Of a DNA stretch of 64,000 nt, positions 9,037 to 18,130 are shown piece by piece. The stretch spans positions 1-64,000 of the forward strand of contig NZ_NKXR01000003.1 of the NCBI RefSeq assembly GCF_002232035.1. The letters are read 5' to 3'. Every line of letters starts with the position of its first letter. The first letter of the stretch is position 1. Both the position numbers and the translations under genes were made by a program. This DNA comes from Collinsella sp. TF06-26 (GTDB lineage Bacteria; Actinomycetota; Coriobacteriia; Coriobacteriales; Coriobacteriaceae). The notes under the pieces are model-generated. The model searched no databases, was not told the DNA's origin, and was given only the letters and a program-made list of their open reading frames with translations.

Positions 9037-11220
9037 TTAGGACCAGAGGAAGTCGCTGCGGGTGACGGTGGCGCCGATGGCGAAGGGCATGCAGGCGATG
9101 ACCGGATACAGGTAGCGCATGTAGGTCGAGCCGTTGCACGGACCAATCAGGCACACGGCGAGCACGCCCAACAGCGGCACCCAGATCGCCAGCGCACGCC
9201 ATGAATGACGACGCAGCAGGTAGACCACCACGGCAATCATGATCCACACATAGGTGGCCGAGCTCATGGTGAGCGAGATAAACGGGATGCGCTGCACCGC
9301 CACGCGATACAGGTTGATCAGGTGGTCGCACCAGCGCACAACCTTGCTGTCGACCGGATGGAAGTCAAAGTACTTGAGGTTATCGGGCTTCGCCATAATC
9401 TCGGCACTGCGCGCCGTGCTGTAGACCCACGCATCGCGGGCACTCGGATAAAAGTAGCCGTAATAGTTATTGATGAGCGCCGAGATATAGCACTCGGGAT
9501 CCTTTTTGAACATCTGCGCCCAGACCTCAAAATAGGCCTTGATGTCCTCCTGCGAGGCGTACTCGTTAAAGCAGTTCTTGACGGCATCGGACTTGTCGGG
9601 GTTGTAGCGGCGGCCCAGGTTCTCGTACTTGAGCACGCGATCGATCACGACGCGCTCCTCGTCGGTCACCAAACCGTCGCAGGGTGCCTCCACGATAGTG
9701 CCGTCCTCCTTAACCGTAGGGTTGACGCCCGAGTTGAGGCCGTCGTGCTTTTGGACGAAACGAGCCGTCTGTTGGAACGGAATCGAGAGGATTTCGCGCT
9801 TGGAACCAGGCGTGATATCGTGCTCCGGCATAAAGACCTTGGTGAAGTACATATTAGAGGCAAGGCAGAGCGCGAGTACCGCGAGGACGCCAACCCAGCG
9901 GAAGCGCGGTGTGGCGCATGAGACCGCGGTGCCCGTCTGCTTAGCCGCACGACGAGCGACATGTACATCCCATGCGCAAAACGCCGCCGCGATTACGCAT
10001 GCCGCCAGGGGAAACACCAGGCCTCCATTGCGCAAAAACGTGGAACCCATGGCAGCCAGCGCAAGCAACAGCCAGTCGTGGCGCGCAAAGAGCACGGGGG
10101 CTTTCTCGCCCGCTCGCTCGACATTGGCATCACGACGGGGCAAGCCGCAGGCCACGAGCTTGACGGTCTGTACCAGCAGCACCAAAAATGCGTCGGCAAA
10201 CAGCACGTCTTTGGTAAGCAGGGCCGCGTAGTTGGAGAACATGGGCATAAACACAAAGAACAGCAAGATCACGCCGCGGACCGGCAGACTCACGCCCAGT
10301 TTGCGCAGCGACGAGATGGAATAGGCCATGCAGGCAGCCGTGATGACAAACTGAGCGCAGGTATAGATGATGAGGCCCGCGTTAGCGCTGTTGAACAGCG
10401 AAAGCCCCAGCTGAACGCACGAGCCGATAATGGCCGTGTGCACTACGGGATGATGCCCGTTGAGCAGCACGTTGGGGTTGAGTAGGCGCAGGTAGTCGCT
10501 CGTGCCGTTGGGATAGTTGAACCACTGGCGAATCTGCGCACCCGTATCACCCATAAAAAGGCCGGGCAGCGAAGCGATGAGCGTGGGCGCCCAGGCGACC
10601 ATAAGCACCAGGAAGGGCCCGGCAAAGGGATGGACCGAGAGCACGGCGTGAGCCACACGCCATACGCGGCCAAAGTGCGCCTCCGAAAACGGAATGCGCC
10701 GAGAGCTCAGCCAATCTAGACACTCAAAGGCAAGGTAGAAGGCAACGATCGCCAGGAGCATCCAGCCCGCACCGCCTATCCAGGCGCAGATGATGCGAGC
10801 CTTGTCGCCGAGTACGATCTCGGCAGAATCGGTGAGATCGTAGCTGCGACCGAACACCATGCAGATGGCGAAGAACAGCGACGGCAGAATGATCGATGGA
10901 CGCCAGGTGTCGCCACGGCCAAAGAACACGTAGCGAAACGGCAAGGTGAGCAGGCAGGCAAGCGCAAGCAGCATGACCGCGTCGGTATGGCCGGCAAACG
11001 AGAGGAGCACCTCGTAGCACACGTACAGCATGCCCGAGGCTTTGGGGTCAATCGCCAAGACTGCATTGCTCGAGACCGGCGCGGGATCGATGGAAAACGC
11101 CGTGGTCGCCAACAGCGCGAGCAGAAATGCGATGAGCGTCTGCTTGGCGGGGTAGCGCTTAAACCAGACGATGCGGGCAGCGTCGCGCGCAGCCGTTGTG
11201 GAGAGGTCGGAATCCTTCAC
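9037..11220 (-). CDS. DUF6020-like polytopic membrane protein
   Basis: 727 aa from a GTG at 11220, with a weak AAAGG ribosome site. About twelve hydrophobic segments, a large extracytoplasmic domain near 450-620, and the signature GDTGAQIRQWFN followed by NGHHPVVHTAIIG around 225-265, characteristic of DUF6020 proteins found in actinobacteria and lactobacilli. The overall plan resembles GT-C membrane glycosyltransferases (acidic motif in an early outer loop, large C-terminal domain), but no donor or acceptor can be named. It lies downstream of lgt, separated by two palindromic repeats. Confidence 0.65.
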   Translation of the reverse strand: MKDSDLSTTAARDAARIVWFKRYPAKQTLIAFLLALLATTAFSIDPAPVSSNAVLAIDPKASGMLYVCYEVLLSFAGHTDAVMLLALACLLTLPFRYVFFGRGDTWRPSIILPSLFFAICMVFGRSYDLTDSAEIVLGDKARIICAWIGGAGWMLLAIVAFYLAFECLDWLSSRRIPFSEAHFGRVWRVAHAVLSVHPFAGPFLVLMVAWAPTLIASLPGLFMGDTGAQIRQWFNYPNGTSDYLRLLNPNVLLNGHHPVVHTAIIGSCVQLGLSLFNSANAGLIIYTCAQFVITAACMAYSISSLRKLGVSLPVRGVILLFFVFMPMFSNYAALLTKDVLFADAFLVLLVQTVKLVACGLPRRDANVERAGEKAPVLFARHDWLLLALAAMGSTFLRNGGLVFPLAACVIAAAFCAWDVHVARRAAKQTGTAVSCATPRFRWVGVLAVLALCLASNMYFTKVFMPEHDITPGSKREILSIPFQQTARFVQKHDGLNSGVNPTVKEDGTIVEAPCDGLVTDEERVVIDRVLKYENLGRRYNPDKSDAVKNCFNEYASQEDIKAYFEVWAQMFKKDPECYISALINNYYGYFYPSARDAWVYSTARSAEIMAKPDNLKYFDFHPVDSKVVRWCDHLINLYRVAVQRIPFISLTMSSATYVWIMIAVVVYLLRRHSWRALAIWVPLLGVLAVCLIGPCNGSTYMRYLYPVIACMPFAIGATVTRSDFLWS

Positions 11221-11241
11221 AGTCCAAAGAGCCTTTCTAGA

Positions 11242-11293
11242 AACCCGCCAAAAAGGGACAGGCTTATTTTGGCAGGTTTTATCTGGGAAAACG
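11242..11293 (+). repeat. palindromic repeat family A, copy 2 (inverted)
   Basis: The reverse complement of family A: AACCCGCCAAAAAGGGACAG through GGCAGGTTTTATC and the flanking GGGAAAACG. It lies just upstream of the DUF6020-like start codon. Confidence 0.75.
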
Positions 11294-11320
11294 TTACGGT
11301 TCTGTCATCGTTGCCCAGCA

Positions 11321-11357
11321 AACCACCACAAAGGTGCCTGTCCCCTTTGTGGTGGTT
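11321..11357 (-). terminator. 14-bp perfect palindrome after lgt
   Basis: AACCACCACAAAGG (11321-11334) and CCTTTGTGGTGGTT (11344-11357) enclose TGCCTGTCC. It sits 4 bases after the lgt stop codon and can fold as its terminator. A decayed relative is at 39346-39381. Confidence 0.65.
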
Positions 11358-11361
11358 TTGG

Positions 11362-12183
11362 TTAGGCGTCGAGGTAGACGCGCTGGGGCTGGTTGCGGCG
11401 ACGGGCGAAGATGATGAGCGCCAGGCCGGCGATCACGAGCGGCAAACTCAGCAGCTGGCCCATGGTGATAACGCCTCCCAGCAGATAGCCCAGCTGCGCA
11501 TCGGGCACGCGCACAAACTCAATCAAAAAGCGAACGATGCCGTAGCCCATCACAAAGACGCCCATAAACGTACCCTGGGGCAGCAGCGGTTTTTTGCGAC
11601 TGAGCACCTGCAGGATGCAAAAGAGCACAATGCCCTCTAGAAACGCCTCGTAGAGCTGGGAGGGATGGCGCGGCATATCGCCCGCGGTGCCGCCAAAGAC
11701 CACACCCCAGGGCAGATCGGTCGGCTTACCCCACAGCTCGCCGTTGACGAAATTGGCGCAGCGTCCCAGGCACAGCGCCAGCGGAGCGCCGATAACGGCA
11801 AGGTCGGCGACGGTCCAGGCGTCGAGCTTATACATGCGGCACACGATGATGCCGCCCAAGATGCCGCCGACCAGGCCACCGTGGAAGCTCATGCCGCCCT
11901 CGTTGGTGGCAAAGATCTCGAGCGGGTGGGTCCAATAGTAGCCATCGCCGTAAAAGACGACGTAAAACAGGCGCGCGCCGATGATGAGGCCAAAGACCGC
12001 GCCGACCACGACGCTCGTCAGGTCATCAATCGTAATGTTGAAGCCCCAACGACGCTGCGTGCGGTACATAACGACCGCCGTGAGCAGAGCACCGACCACG
12101 TAGGCCAGGCCGTACCAGTAGATGGTGATGGGGCCCGCCGAGATCGCGACGGGATCAAGCATATGGTAGAGGTCGTTGAGCAT
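11362..12183 (-). CDS. lgt: prolipoprotein diacylglyceryl transferase
   Basis: 273 aa. Integral membrane enzyme that moves a diacylglyceryl group from phosphatidylglycerol to the lipobox Cys of prelipoproteins. Seven hydrophobic segments are visible. HGGL (101-104) corresponds to the essential His region and GRCANFVNGELWG (about 138-150) is the family signature with the essential Arg and Asn. The ATG at 12183 is chosen because AGGGGG lies 6 bases upstream; the open frame continues 27 bases further. It would modify lipoproteins such as the glutamate-binding protein at 39.5 kb. Confidence 0.96.
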   Translation of the reverse strand: MLNDLYHMLDPVAISAGPITIYWYGLAYVVGALLTAVVMYRTQRRWGFNITIDDLTSVVVGAVFGLIIGARLFYVVFYGDGYYWTHPLEIFATNEGGMSFHGGLVGGILGGIIVCRMYKLDAWTVADLAVIGAPLALCLGRCANFVNGELWGKPTDLPWGVVFGGTAGDMPRHPSQLYEAFLEGIVLFCILQVLSRKKPLLPQGTFMGVFVMGYGIVRFLIEFVRVPDAQLGYLLGGVITMGQLLSLPLVIAGLALIIFARRRNQPQRVYLDA

Positions 12184-12210
12184 ATCGATCCCCCTGCTCC
12201 CTACATACAA

Positions 12211-12243
12211 ATGCGGCCGCGGGCCTTACGCTCGCAGCCGCAT
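12211..12243 (-). terminator. GC-rich hairpin after NifU-like gene
   Basis: ATGCGGC (12211-12217) and GCCGCAT (12237-12243) form a 7-bp stem downstream of the NifU-like gene. Only a short TTTG tail follows on the minus strand. Confidence 0.4.
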
Positions 12244-12292
12244 ATTTGGGCGTAACGTCTATGCGAAGCGTACCGTCCGCAGCTTTCGCATC

Positions 12293-12571
12293 TTAGAACG
12301 GCGCGTACTCGTCGTACAGGTCCTCGGCCTCGCCGGAAGCATTGACCTGCTCAACGCGGGTAACGCCGGGCACATGCTCCTTCAGGATGCGCTCGATACC
12401 CATAGACAGGGTCAGCGAGCTCATGGGGCAGCCGGCGCAGGCGCCCTGCAGCTCCAGCTTGACAACACCCTCGTCGTCGACGCCCACATACTCCATATCG
12501 CCGCCATCGGCCTGCAGGTTGGGGCGAATCTCTTCAAGAACCTTCTTAAGCAGCTCTTCGTTAACAGCCAC
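12293..12571 (-). CDS. NifU-like C-terminal domain Fe-S scaffold
   Basis: 92 aa from a GTG, with AAAGGAG 7-8 bases upstream. It is a stand-alone NifU C-terminal (Nfu) domain: VLEEIRPNLQADGGDMEYVG followed by the CAGCP motif with Cys45 and Cys48, which in this family holds a [4Fe-4S] cluster bridged by a homodimer. It passes clusters to apo-enzymes, relevant here because the window encodes several radical SAM and Fe-S proteins. No other suf or isc gene is nearby. Confidence 0.9.
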   Translation of the reverse strand: MAVNEELLKKVLEEIRPNLQADGGDMEYVGVDDEGVVKLELQGACAGCPMSSLTLSMGIERILKEHVPGVTRVEQVNASGEAEDLYDEYAPF

Positions 12572-12748
12572 AGGGGCTCCTTTCTCACAATAACGCGGGC
12601 ACGCCCGCGGACAGGGGCTATGTTACTACAGCCATGTACCCGCTTAGGCGCCAGCCATGCGTGCGGACACGACTTTCACGAGCAGTCAATTTGGGACGGG
12701 GCTCTTTTAGTTGTTTTTGTTGCCGGCCAGCGCCGACACGCGCTGTTG

Positions 12749-13273
12749 CTACTGCTGAGCCTGTCCCCCGGTACCAATCTGGACATCGACGATGACCTGG
12801 CGGTAGCTGATGCCGCAGGAGTCGAGAATGCGGCGGCTGATACGGCCGTCATCGGTGTCGGCATACTTATTGTCCAGGTAGACGACCTCGCCCACGCCCA
12901 CCTGCGCCAGGATCTTGGCGCAGTCGTGGCACGGGAACAGCGTGACGTAAACCGTGGAACCCTCGAGGTCCTTGAGCGAGCCACGGTAGTTGAGCACGGC
13001 GTTGGCCTCGGCATGGACCACGTAGTTGTGCTTGTCCTGCAGCGGGTCATCGCTCGTTCCCCACGGGAAAAAGTCATCGTTGAGCGCCGAGGGCGTGCCG
13101 TTGTAACCCACCGAAAGGATGCGGTGGTTGGTGCTGGCGATGCACGCGCCCACCTGCGTGTTGGGATCCTTACTGCGGCGCTGCGCGGCGATGGCCACGC
13201 TCATAAAGAACTCGTCCCAGCTAATAACGTCGCGGCGCTTGCCCGACGCGGTTTGATGAAGATCGTCCGACAT
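12749..13273 (-). CDS. deoxycytidylate (dCMP) deaminase
   Basis: 174 aa. Zinc-dependent cytidine/deoxycytidylate deaminase fold: HAEANAVLN (from residue 87, zinc ligand and catalytic Glu) and PCHDCAK (114-120, zinc Cys pair). GYNGTPSALNDDFF and the WGTSDDP insertion are typical of ComEB/dCMP deaminases, which feed dUMP to thymidylate synthesis. Start at 13273 with GGAGG 8 bases upstream; the open frame extends 36 bases further without a ribosome site. Close in head-to-tail order with coaX and the NifU-like gene, though gaps suggest separate promoters. Confidence 0.9.
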   Translation of the reverse strand: MSDDLHQTASGKRRDVISWDEFFMSVAIAAQRRSKDPNTQVGACIASTNHRILSVGYNGTPSALNDDFFPWGTSDDPLQDKHNYVVHAEANAVLNYRGSLKDLEGSTVYVTLFPCHDCAKILAQVGVGEVVYLDNKYADTDDGRISRRILDSCGISYRQVIVDVQIGTGGQAQQ

Positions 13274-13355
13274 GGCAGACACCTCCGGAATCGCAATAGT
13301 TTGGCCCATTGTAGCAGGTGAAAGGTAGGGGCGCTTATCCCACCAGCCCCTCGCC

Positions 13356-14207
13356 CTACGCGCGGCGGGGCTTTTGGTTGATGCGGTAGAGCTCGGCGAG
13401 ACCCCGCAACGTCAGCGCGTCGTCTACCGTCAGGCTATGGCCGACCAGCGCCGCAAGTGCCTCGGCATCGTCGCCGGTAATGACGATGGGCACATCGCCC
13501 TCCCCCGCGGCCTTGGTCGCGCGCATCTCGGCAAGCACCATGTCGAGCATGCCGTCGATGCGGGCTACCTCGCCCAAAACCACACCCGAGCGCATGGCCT
13601 CACGCGTGTTGCGTCCGATGACGTGCGTTGGCGCCGAGGGCTCAACCTGGGGTAGGCGCGCTGCCGCCGCCGAGAGCGAACGGGCGCCGAGTGCCAGCCC
13701 CGGCGCGATAACGCCGCCGACAAAGGTACCGTGCGCGTCGATGACCTCGATATTGGTCGTCGTGCCCAGGTCAATCACGATGCACGGCGAGCCGTAGACG
13801 GCGCGGGCCGCCACGGCATCGGCGATGCGGTCGGGGCCGATCTCGGCCGGATCGTCGTAGTGCACGGGTATGCCAGTCTTGAGGCCCGGCCCCACGGTGA
13901 GCACGCGTCCCGTGCAGGTGCGGGAAAGTGCCGCCTTCCACGGGCGCTCGAGCGCCGGGACTACACAGCTCAGCACGGCCGCGGCGGGTGCAAGCACCCC
14001 GGGCACACCTGCATCGGCGGCGAGCGCGCCCATGACCTGTACAAGTCGCATGCGTGCCTCGTCGGCCGTAATGCTCGACGGCGTGGTGATCTCGCATGTC
14101 GCAAGCGGACATTCCTGCGCCGCGGCCGAATCCTCTGCAAACAGGCCAAAGCGAATGAACGTGTTGCCCACGTCGACCGTCAATATATATGCGCACCCAT
14201 TAAGCAT
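13356..14207 (-). CDS. coaX: type III pantothenate kinase
   Basis: 283 aa. First enzyme of coenzyme A synthesis (pantothenate to 4-phosphopantothenate). ASKHA fold: phosphate-1 motif DVGNTFIRFGLF near residue 11, PDRIADAVAARAVYG, phosphate-2 motif DLGTTTNIEVID, then GGVIAPGLALGARSLSAAAARLP. Slightly longer than the usual ~255 aa. AAAGGAG lies 9 bases before the ATG. The upstream spacer carries a 34-bp perfect palindrome. Confidence 0.95.
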   Translation of the reverse strand: MLNGCAYILTVDVGNTFIRFGLFAEDSAAAQECPLATCEITTPSSITADEARMRLVQVMGALAADAGVPGVLAPAAAVLSCVVPALERPWKAALSRTCTGRVLTVGPGLKTGIPVHYDDPAEIGPDRIADAVAARAVYGSPCIVIDLGTTTNIEVIDAHGTFVGGVIAPGLALGARSLSAAAARLPQVEPSAPTHVIGRNTREAMRSGVVLGEVARIDGMLDMVLAEMRATKAAGEGDVPIVITGDDAEALAALVGHSLTVDDALTLRGLAELYRINQKPRRA

Positions 14208-14244
14208 CGTCGGCGCTCCTTTCGTCTGCCCAGCAGTATATCCC

Positions 14245-14322
14245 GATGATTATTCTGGGACGGGGATTTAAAAATCATTGCGTACCTGATGATTTTTAAA
14301 TCCCCGTCCCAGAATAATCATC
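14245..14322. repeat. 34-bp perfect inverted repeat, 10-nt loop
   Basis: Arms 14245-14278 and 14289-14322 are exactly complementary over 34 bp. The left arm starts GATGATTATTCTGGGACGGG and the loop is TGCGTACCTG. It lies between the divergent coaX and OPT transporter genes, upstream of both, so it is not in a terminator position for either. Confidence 0.9.
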
Positions 14323-14496
14323 CTTCGGCTTCGCTTGGGATAGCTAAAAAAGCCCAGTCCCAAATTAACTGCCGTGCCGCTATACTGGTGCGCGGTCGTT
14401 TGCGAGCTCACGCGGCGGCCCTTGGTAACCCGACTTCCCGCGCCGTATCCGTATCGGCGCTCCCGGGGGAAGCGGATATACGCAAAGGAGTTTTAT

Positions 14497-16200
14497 ATGA
14501 GCAATCCCTCGAACCGCGCTTCGATGCGCGGGCAACTCACGCTGCGCGGCGTCGTCATCGGCGTCCTCGGCTGCGTGATCATCACGGCAAGCTCGGCCTA
14601 CACCGCCCTCAAGATGGGCGCACTCCCCTGGCCGATCGTCTTCGCTGCCGTCATCTCGCTGTTCTTCCTTAAGCTCATGGGCAACGCCAGCCTCAACGAG
14701 GCCAACGTCACCCACACCATCATGTCCGCGGGCGCCATGGTCGCCGGCGGCCTGGCGTTTACCATCCCGGGTGCCTGGATGCTGGGCTATGCCGACCAGA
14801 TCAGCTGGCTCGACATGTTTATCGTGGCGCTCGCCGGCACTATCTTGGGCCTGCTGGCCACCGCGCTCATCCACCGTCACTTTATCGTGGACGCCGCGCT
14901 TGAGTTCCCCACCGGCAACGCCGCAGCTCAGACTTTGCGCGCGACCGAGGCTGGCGGCAAAACCGGCAAGCAGCTCTTTGGTTCCATGGCCATCGCCGGC
15001 ATCTATAGCGTGCTGCGCGACGCCCTGGGCATTGTGCCCAGCATGCTGTGCACGCTCAACATTCCCGGCGTGACCTTTGGTATCTACAACTCGCCCATGC
15101 TGCTCTCCGTCGGCTTCCTCGTGGGCTTCGCCCCGGTCGCCTTCTGGTTTGCCGGCGCGCTGCTGGGCAACTTTGGCATCATCGTGGGCGGCACCGCTGC
15201 CGGTCTGTTCGACGTTGTGACTGCGCAGGGCATCGTCAAGTCCCTCGGTATGGGCCTTATGATGGGCTTTGGCGTCGCCGTCGTCCTCAAGGACATCCTG
15301 CCGCAGGTCGCCAGCATCGTCCGCGGTCTTGCCGCCGACAGCTCCACCGACACCGACGAGCAGTCGCTCATCTCGGGCTCCCTTAAGCTCGACGCCGGCA
15401 TCATCGGCCTAGGCGCTGCCGCCATCGCCGTGGTCATCGCCATCGTGCTTGACCTTGGCCCCGTTCCGGCCGTCATCGTCACGCTGTTCACCTTTGTCAC
15501 CACCATCATGAGCGCACAGAGCTGCGGCCAGACGGGCATCGACCCCATGGAAATCTTTGGCCTCATCGTTATGCTCATCGTGGCTGCCTTCGCACAGATC
15601 GCTCAGGTCAAGCTGTTCTTTATCGCCGGCATCGTAGCCGTGGCGTGCGGCCTTGCGGGCGACGTCATGAACGACTTTAAGGCCGGTGCCGTGCTGGGCA
15701 CCAACCCGCGCGCACAGTGGATCGGCCAGGCCATCGGCGGCATCGTGGGCGCCTTGGTCGCCGCAGCCGTCATGGTCGCGCTCGTCACCGCCTATGGCCC
15801 GGACGCCTTTGGCCCCGACAAGAGCTTTGTTGCCGCGCAGGCAAGCGTCGTCGCCACCATGGTCTCGGGCATCCCGAGCGTGCCGTGGTTCGCTGGCGGC
15901 TTTATCGCCGGCATCGTCATGTACTGGCTCGGCATTCCGGCCATGATGATCGGCCTGGGCGTGTATCTGCCGTTCTACATGTCACTCACGGCATTCCTGG
16001 GCTCCTGCGTCAAGCTCGCCTACGACAAGTGGTCCGCCCACCGCGACGCCACCGCTGGTCTTTCTGACGAGGAGAGGGCTGCCAAGGACGCCGCCTTCCA
16101 GGAACAGGGCCTGGTTGTCGCCAGCGGCCTGCTGGGCGGCGAGTCCATCGTCGGCGTTATCCTGGCGTTTGTCTCTGTTGGTCTGAGCCTGCTGGGGTAG
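14497..16200 (+). CDS. OPT family oligopeptide transporter
   Basis: 567 aa. Polytopic membrane transporter of the OPT/YSL superfamily, usually proton-driven uptake of short peptides or metal chelates. The early motif GNASLNEANVTHTIMSAGAM, then PGAWMLGYADQISWLDM, FPTGNAAAQTLRA and the central FGIYNSPMLLSVGFLVG are characteristic of the prokaryotic OPT branch; more than a dozen hydrophobic segments are visible. AAAGGAG lies 8 bases before the ATG. It stands alone and ends in a strong terminator. Together with M18 and M20 peptidases it fits a peptide-using lifestyle. Confidence 0.88.
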   Translation: MSNPSNRASMRGQLTLRGVVIGVLGCVIITASSAYTALKMGALPWPIVFAAVISLFFLKLMGNASLNEANVTHTIMSAGAMVAGGLAFTIPGAWMLGYADQISWLDMFIVALAGTILGLLATALIHRHFIVDAALEFPTGNAAAQTLRATEAGGKTGKQLFGSMAIAGIYSVLRDALGIVPSMLCTLNIPGVTFGIYNSPMLLSVGFLVGFAPVAFWFAGALLGNFGIIVGGTAAGLFDVVTAQGIVKSLGMGLMMGFGVAVVLKDILPQVASIVRGLAADSSTDTDEQSLISGSLKLDAGIIGLGAAAIAVVIAIVLDLGPVPAVIVTLFTFVTTIMSAQSCGQTGIDPMEIFGLIVMLIVAAFAQIAQVKLFFIAGIVAVACGLAGDVMNDFKAGAVLGTNPRAQWIGQAIGGIVGALVAAAVMVALVTAYGPDAFGPDKSFVAAQASVVATMVSGIPSVPWFAGGFIAGIVMYWLGIPAMMIGLGVYLPFYMSLTAFLGSCVKLAYDKWSAHRDATAGLSDEERAAKDAAFQEQGLVVASGLLGGESIVGVILAFVSVGLSLLG

Positions 16201-16225
16201 GCCGAACAACAACGCACCAGCGCAG

Positions 16226-16264
16226 AGCGCGGGGTCGGAATCAAACCGGCCCCGCGCTTTTTTG
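16226..16264 (+). terminator. terminator after OPT transporter
   Basis: An AGCGCGGGG arm pairs with CCCCGCGCT, extended by a CGG/CCG inner stem, followed by six T. Confidence 0.9.
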
Positions 16265-16339
16265 TCTATTTGACTCTTATGATCCTCACGGCGTTTTAGC
16301 CATGTCGATTGGCCTGACTTCCAGGTCAACAAACCTTGT

Positions 16340-16368
16340 CTGACACCTCGCCTAACGCGGTGTAGAGT
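16340..16368 (+). promoter_or_regulatory. candidate promoter for the DUF389 gene
   Basis: CTGACA (16340-16345) and TAGAGT (16363-16368) are separated by 17 bases, about 47 bases before the ATG. Confidence 0.5.
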
Positions 16369-16415
16369 AAAGACGACAGACGCAAGAAGCGGCTCAGAAG
16401 CTAAACGAGGTAAGC

Positions 16416-17555
16416 ATGCAACTCGACAAACAACAGATCAAGCGGCTGCGCGAGCGTCATCATCGTCGTCACGGTATACGCCCTGCACACAGCGAGGCCA
16501 TGGAGAATGCCACCCGTTTCCTTAAGCAGGCGTTCAACATACGCGAGGGACGCGCGCCCTATCACGTGATTCGCAAGCGCTTTGTAAACGGGGCGCGCCT
16601 GACTGGCTCGCACTTATGCATCCTGATCATTGCCATGTTGATCGCGAGCATCGGCCTCGATATCGGCTCGGATATCGCCATTGTAGGTGCCATGCTCATC
16701 TGCCCGCTCATGGGCTCGGTCCTTGCCATGGCATACGGCATCGCCACGCTCGACCGCGAGATTGCCGTCGAGGCGATTGCCGGCCTCGCGCTGCAGATGG
16801 TCTTTTGTCTAATCACGTCCACGCTGTACTTTAAGCTCTCGCCCCTTGGCACCACCACGGCCGCCATTATCGACAACTCAACGCCCACCGTGTGGGACCT
16901 CGCTGTCGCGCTCGCCGGCGGCTTTGCGGGCGGGCTGGGCAACTCACGCGACCAGGAGCCCGCAACGCTCATCGCCGGCGTGGCCGTGGCGACCGCGCTC
17001 ATGCCGCCCCTGTGCGCGGCGGGCTATGGCATCGCCATCGCAAGCGGGTCGCTGTTTCTCTCGGCCCTCTACGAGTTTGGCATCAACGTGGTCTTTATCG
17101 CACTGGCTGCCGAAGCCGTGCTGCTTCTTTTGCGCGTGCCGCTCAAGCGCGACCTCAACGGCGACGGCATTGTGACCGCCGAGGAAAATGCCGAGGTCGA
17201 TGAGCTGTCACACAAGGTGCGCCGCCGCATCATCGTGGGCACGGTGATCTTTGCCATCCCCTGCATCGTTATGACCGCGGGATCCATTGGCTCGGCGCAG
17301 GCCGGCGTGCAGGACGGCTATGGCGTCACCGAAACCACGCGCGAGCTTGCCGCGGTGCTGCCGGGCTTTAAGGATTACACCGTTGCCGTCGAGACCTCGG
17401 CCACCGAAGGCGAGGAGGAGGGCCTTGTCGAGCGCGAGGTTGTCGCCCATGTGACGACAAGCGAGGCGCTTGGGGCACACGACCGCCGTGTAGCCCGCAA
17501 GCTCATCGACCTCAATGTGCCCGAGCTCGATCGCGTGGAGTTTGATGTGCAGTAA
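16416..17555 (+). CDS. DUF389 membrane protein with an EF-hand-like insertion
   Basis: 379 aa, function not established. Residues about 60-240 contain the DUF389 core (TIGR00341-like): LIIAMLIASIGLDIGSDIAIVGAMLICPLMG, IATLDREIAVEAIAGL, and GGLGNSRDQEPATLIAGVAVATALMPPLC, with six or so transmembrane segments. Directly after the sixth helix, residues 246-257 (DLNGDGIVTAEE) match a canonical 12-residue EF-hand calcium loop at positions 1, 3, 5, 6, 8 and 12. A C-terminal acidic soluble region follows after a last hydrophobic segment. GAGG is about 6-7 bases before the ATG. Confidence 0.82.
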   Translation: MQLDKQQIKRLRERHHRRHGIRPAHSEAMENATRFLKQAFNIREGRAPYHVIRKRFVNGARLTGSHLCILIIAMLIASIGLDIGSDIAIVGAMLICPLMGSVLAMAYGIATLDREIAVEAIAGLALQMVFCLITSTLYFKLSPLGTTTAAIIDNSTPTVWDLAVALAGGFAGGLGNSRDQEPATLIAGVAVATALMPPLCAAGYGIAIASGSLFLSALYEFGINVVFIALAAEAVLLLLRVPLKRDLNGDGIVTAEENAEVDELSHKVRRRIIVGTVIFAIPCIVMTAGSIGSAQAGVQDGYGVTETTRELAAVLPGFKDYTVAVETSATEGEEEGLVEREVVAHVTTSEALGAHDRRVARKLIDLNVPELDRVEFDVQ

Positions 17556-17630
17556 TACGCGACGTGGGATGAATGCGCGCAGCCGCGAGTCACGACATGG
17601 CGCAGACGTGACGCGGGCCACGAGCAAATA

Positions 17631-17659
17631 GCGGGACGCGGTCCATGGCCGCGCTCCGC
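17631..17659. terminator. hairpin between convergent genes
   Basis: GCGGGACGCGG pairs imperfectly with CCGCGCTCCGC between the DUF389 gene and the convergent hypothetical gene. It lacks a long T run on either strand. Confidence 0.35.
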
Positions 17660-17680
17660 TCGCTGATTTATTGCCGTGAA

Positions 17681-18130
17681 TCAGCTGTCCGCATCGACAT
17701 CGCCAGACTCCACTGTAAACGCCGGACCGGTACTCACCAGATAAAAACGGGTCACCCTGGTATCTCTAAATAGGTAGAGCAAGCCCTGATCGCGTCGGCG
17801 CGAAATATACGCCACGTGGACCGTACCGAATTCTTCGCCGTTTTCCTTCTTTAATATCAGGATGTTGGGGTCATCCGTACGCTTAAACTGCCCGTCTGTG
17901 CAGATTCCGTCTTGGTCGACCAGCTGCCATCGACAGTTGTCCTCCTCAAGAAAAGCCAGGGTTTCCCGACTTGTTTCGTCATCCCGATAGTAACCGTCAA
18001 TGGCAAAGCCTTCGGAAGCACATTCCTGCATATAGGATGTTTCTCGACTTATAGCGAACTGCCCTATAGCGCCCAGGAGCACAGCTAGGCAAACCACTGC
18101 AAGGGTTATCGAGATAGTACGGCGGCCCAT
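17681..18130 (-). CDS. hypothetical membrane-anchored protein
   Basis: 149 aa, not recognised. An N-terminal MGRRTISITLAVVCLAVLLG is a signal anchor or uncleaved signal peptide; no lipobox Cys follows. The rest is a small hydrophilic domain of alternating β-like segments (CRWQLVDQDGICTDGQF, DPNILILKKENGEEFGTVHVAYI, LYLFRDTRVTRFYLVSTG) with three Cys, probably outside the membrane. The ribosome site is weak (GGGCTGG), so the start is uncertain. It lies next to the island boundary and could belong to either side. Confidence 0.55.
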   Translation of the reverse strand: MGRRTISITLAVVCLAVLLGAIGQFAISRETSYMQECASEGFAIDGYYRDDETSRETLAFLEEDNCRWQLVDQDGICTDGQFKRTDDPNILILKKENGEEFGTVHVAYISRRRDQGLLYLFRDTRVTRFYLVSTGPAFTVESGDVDADS

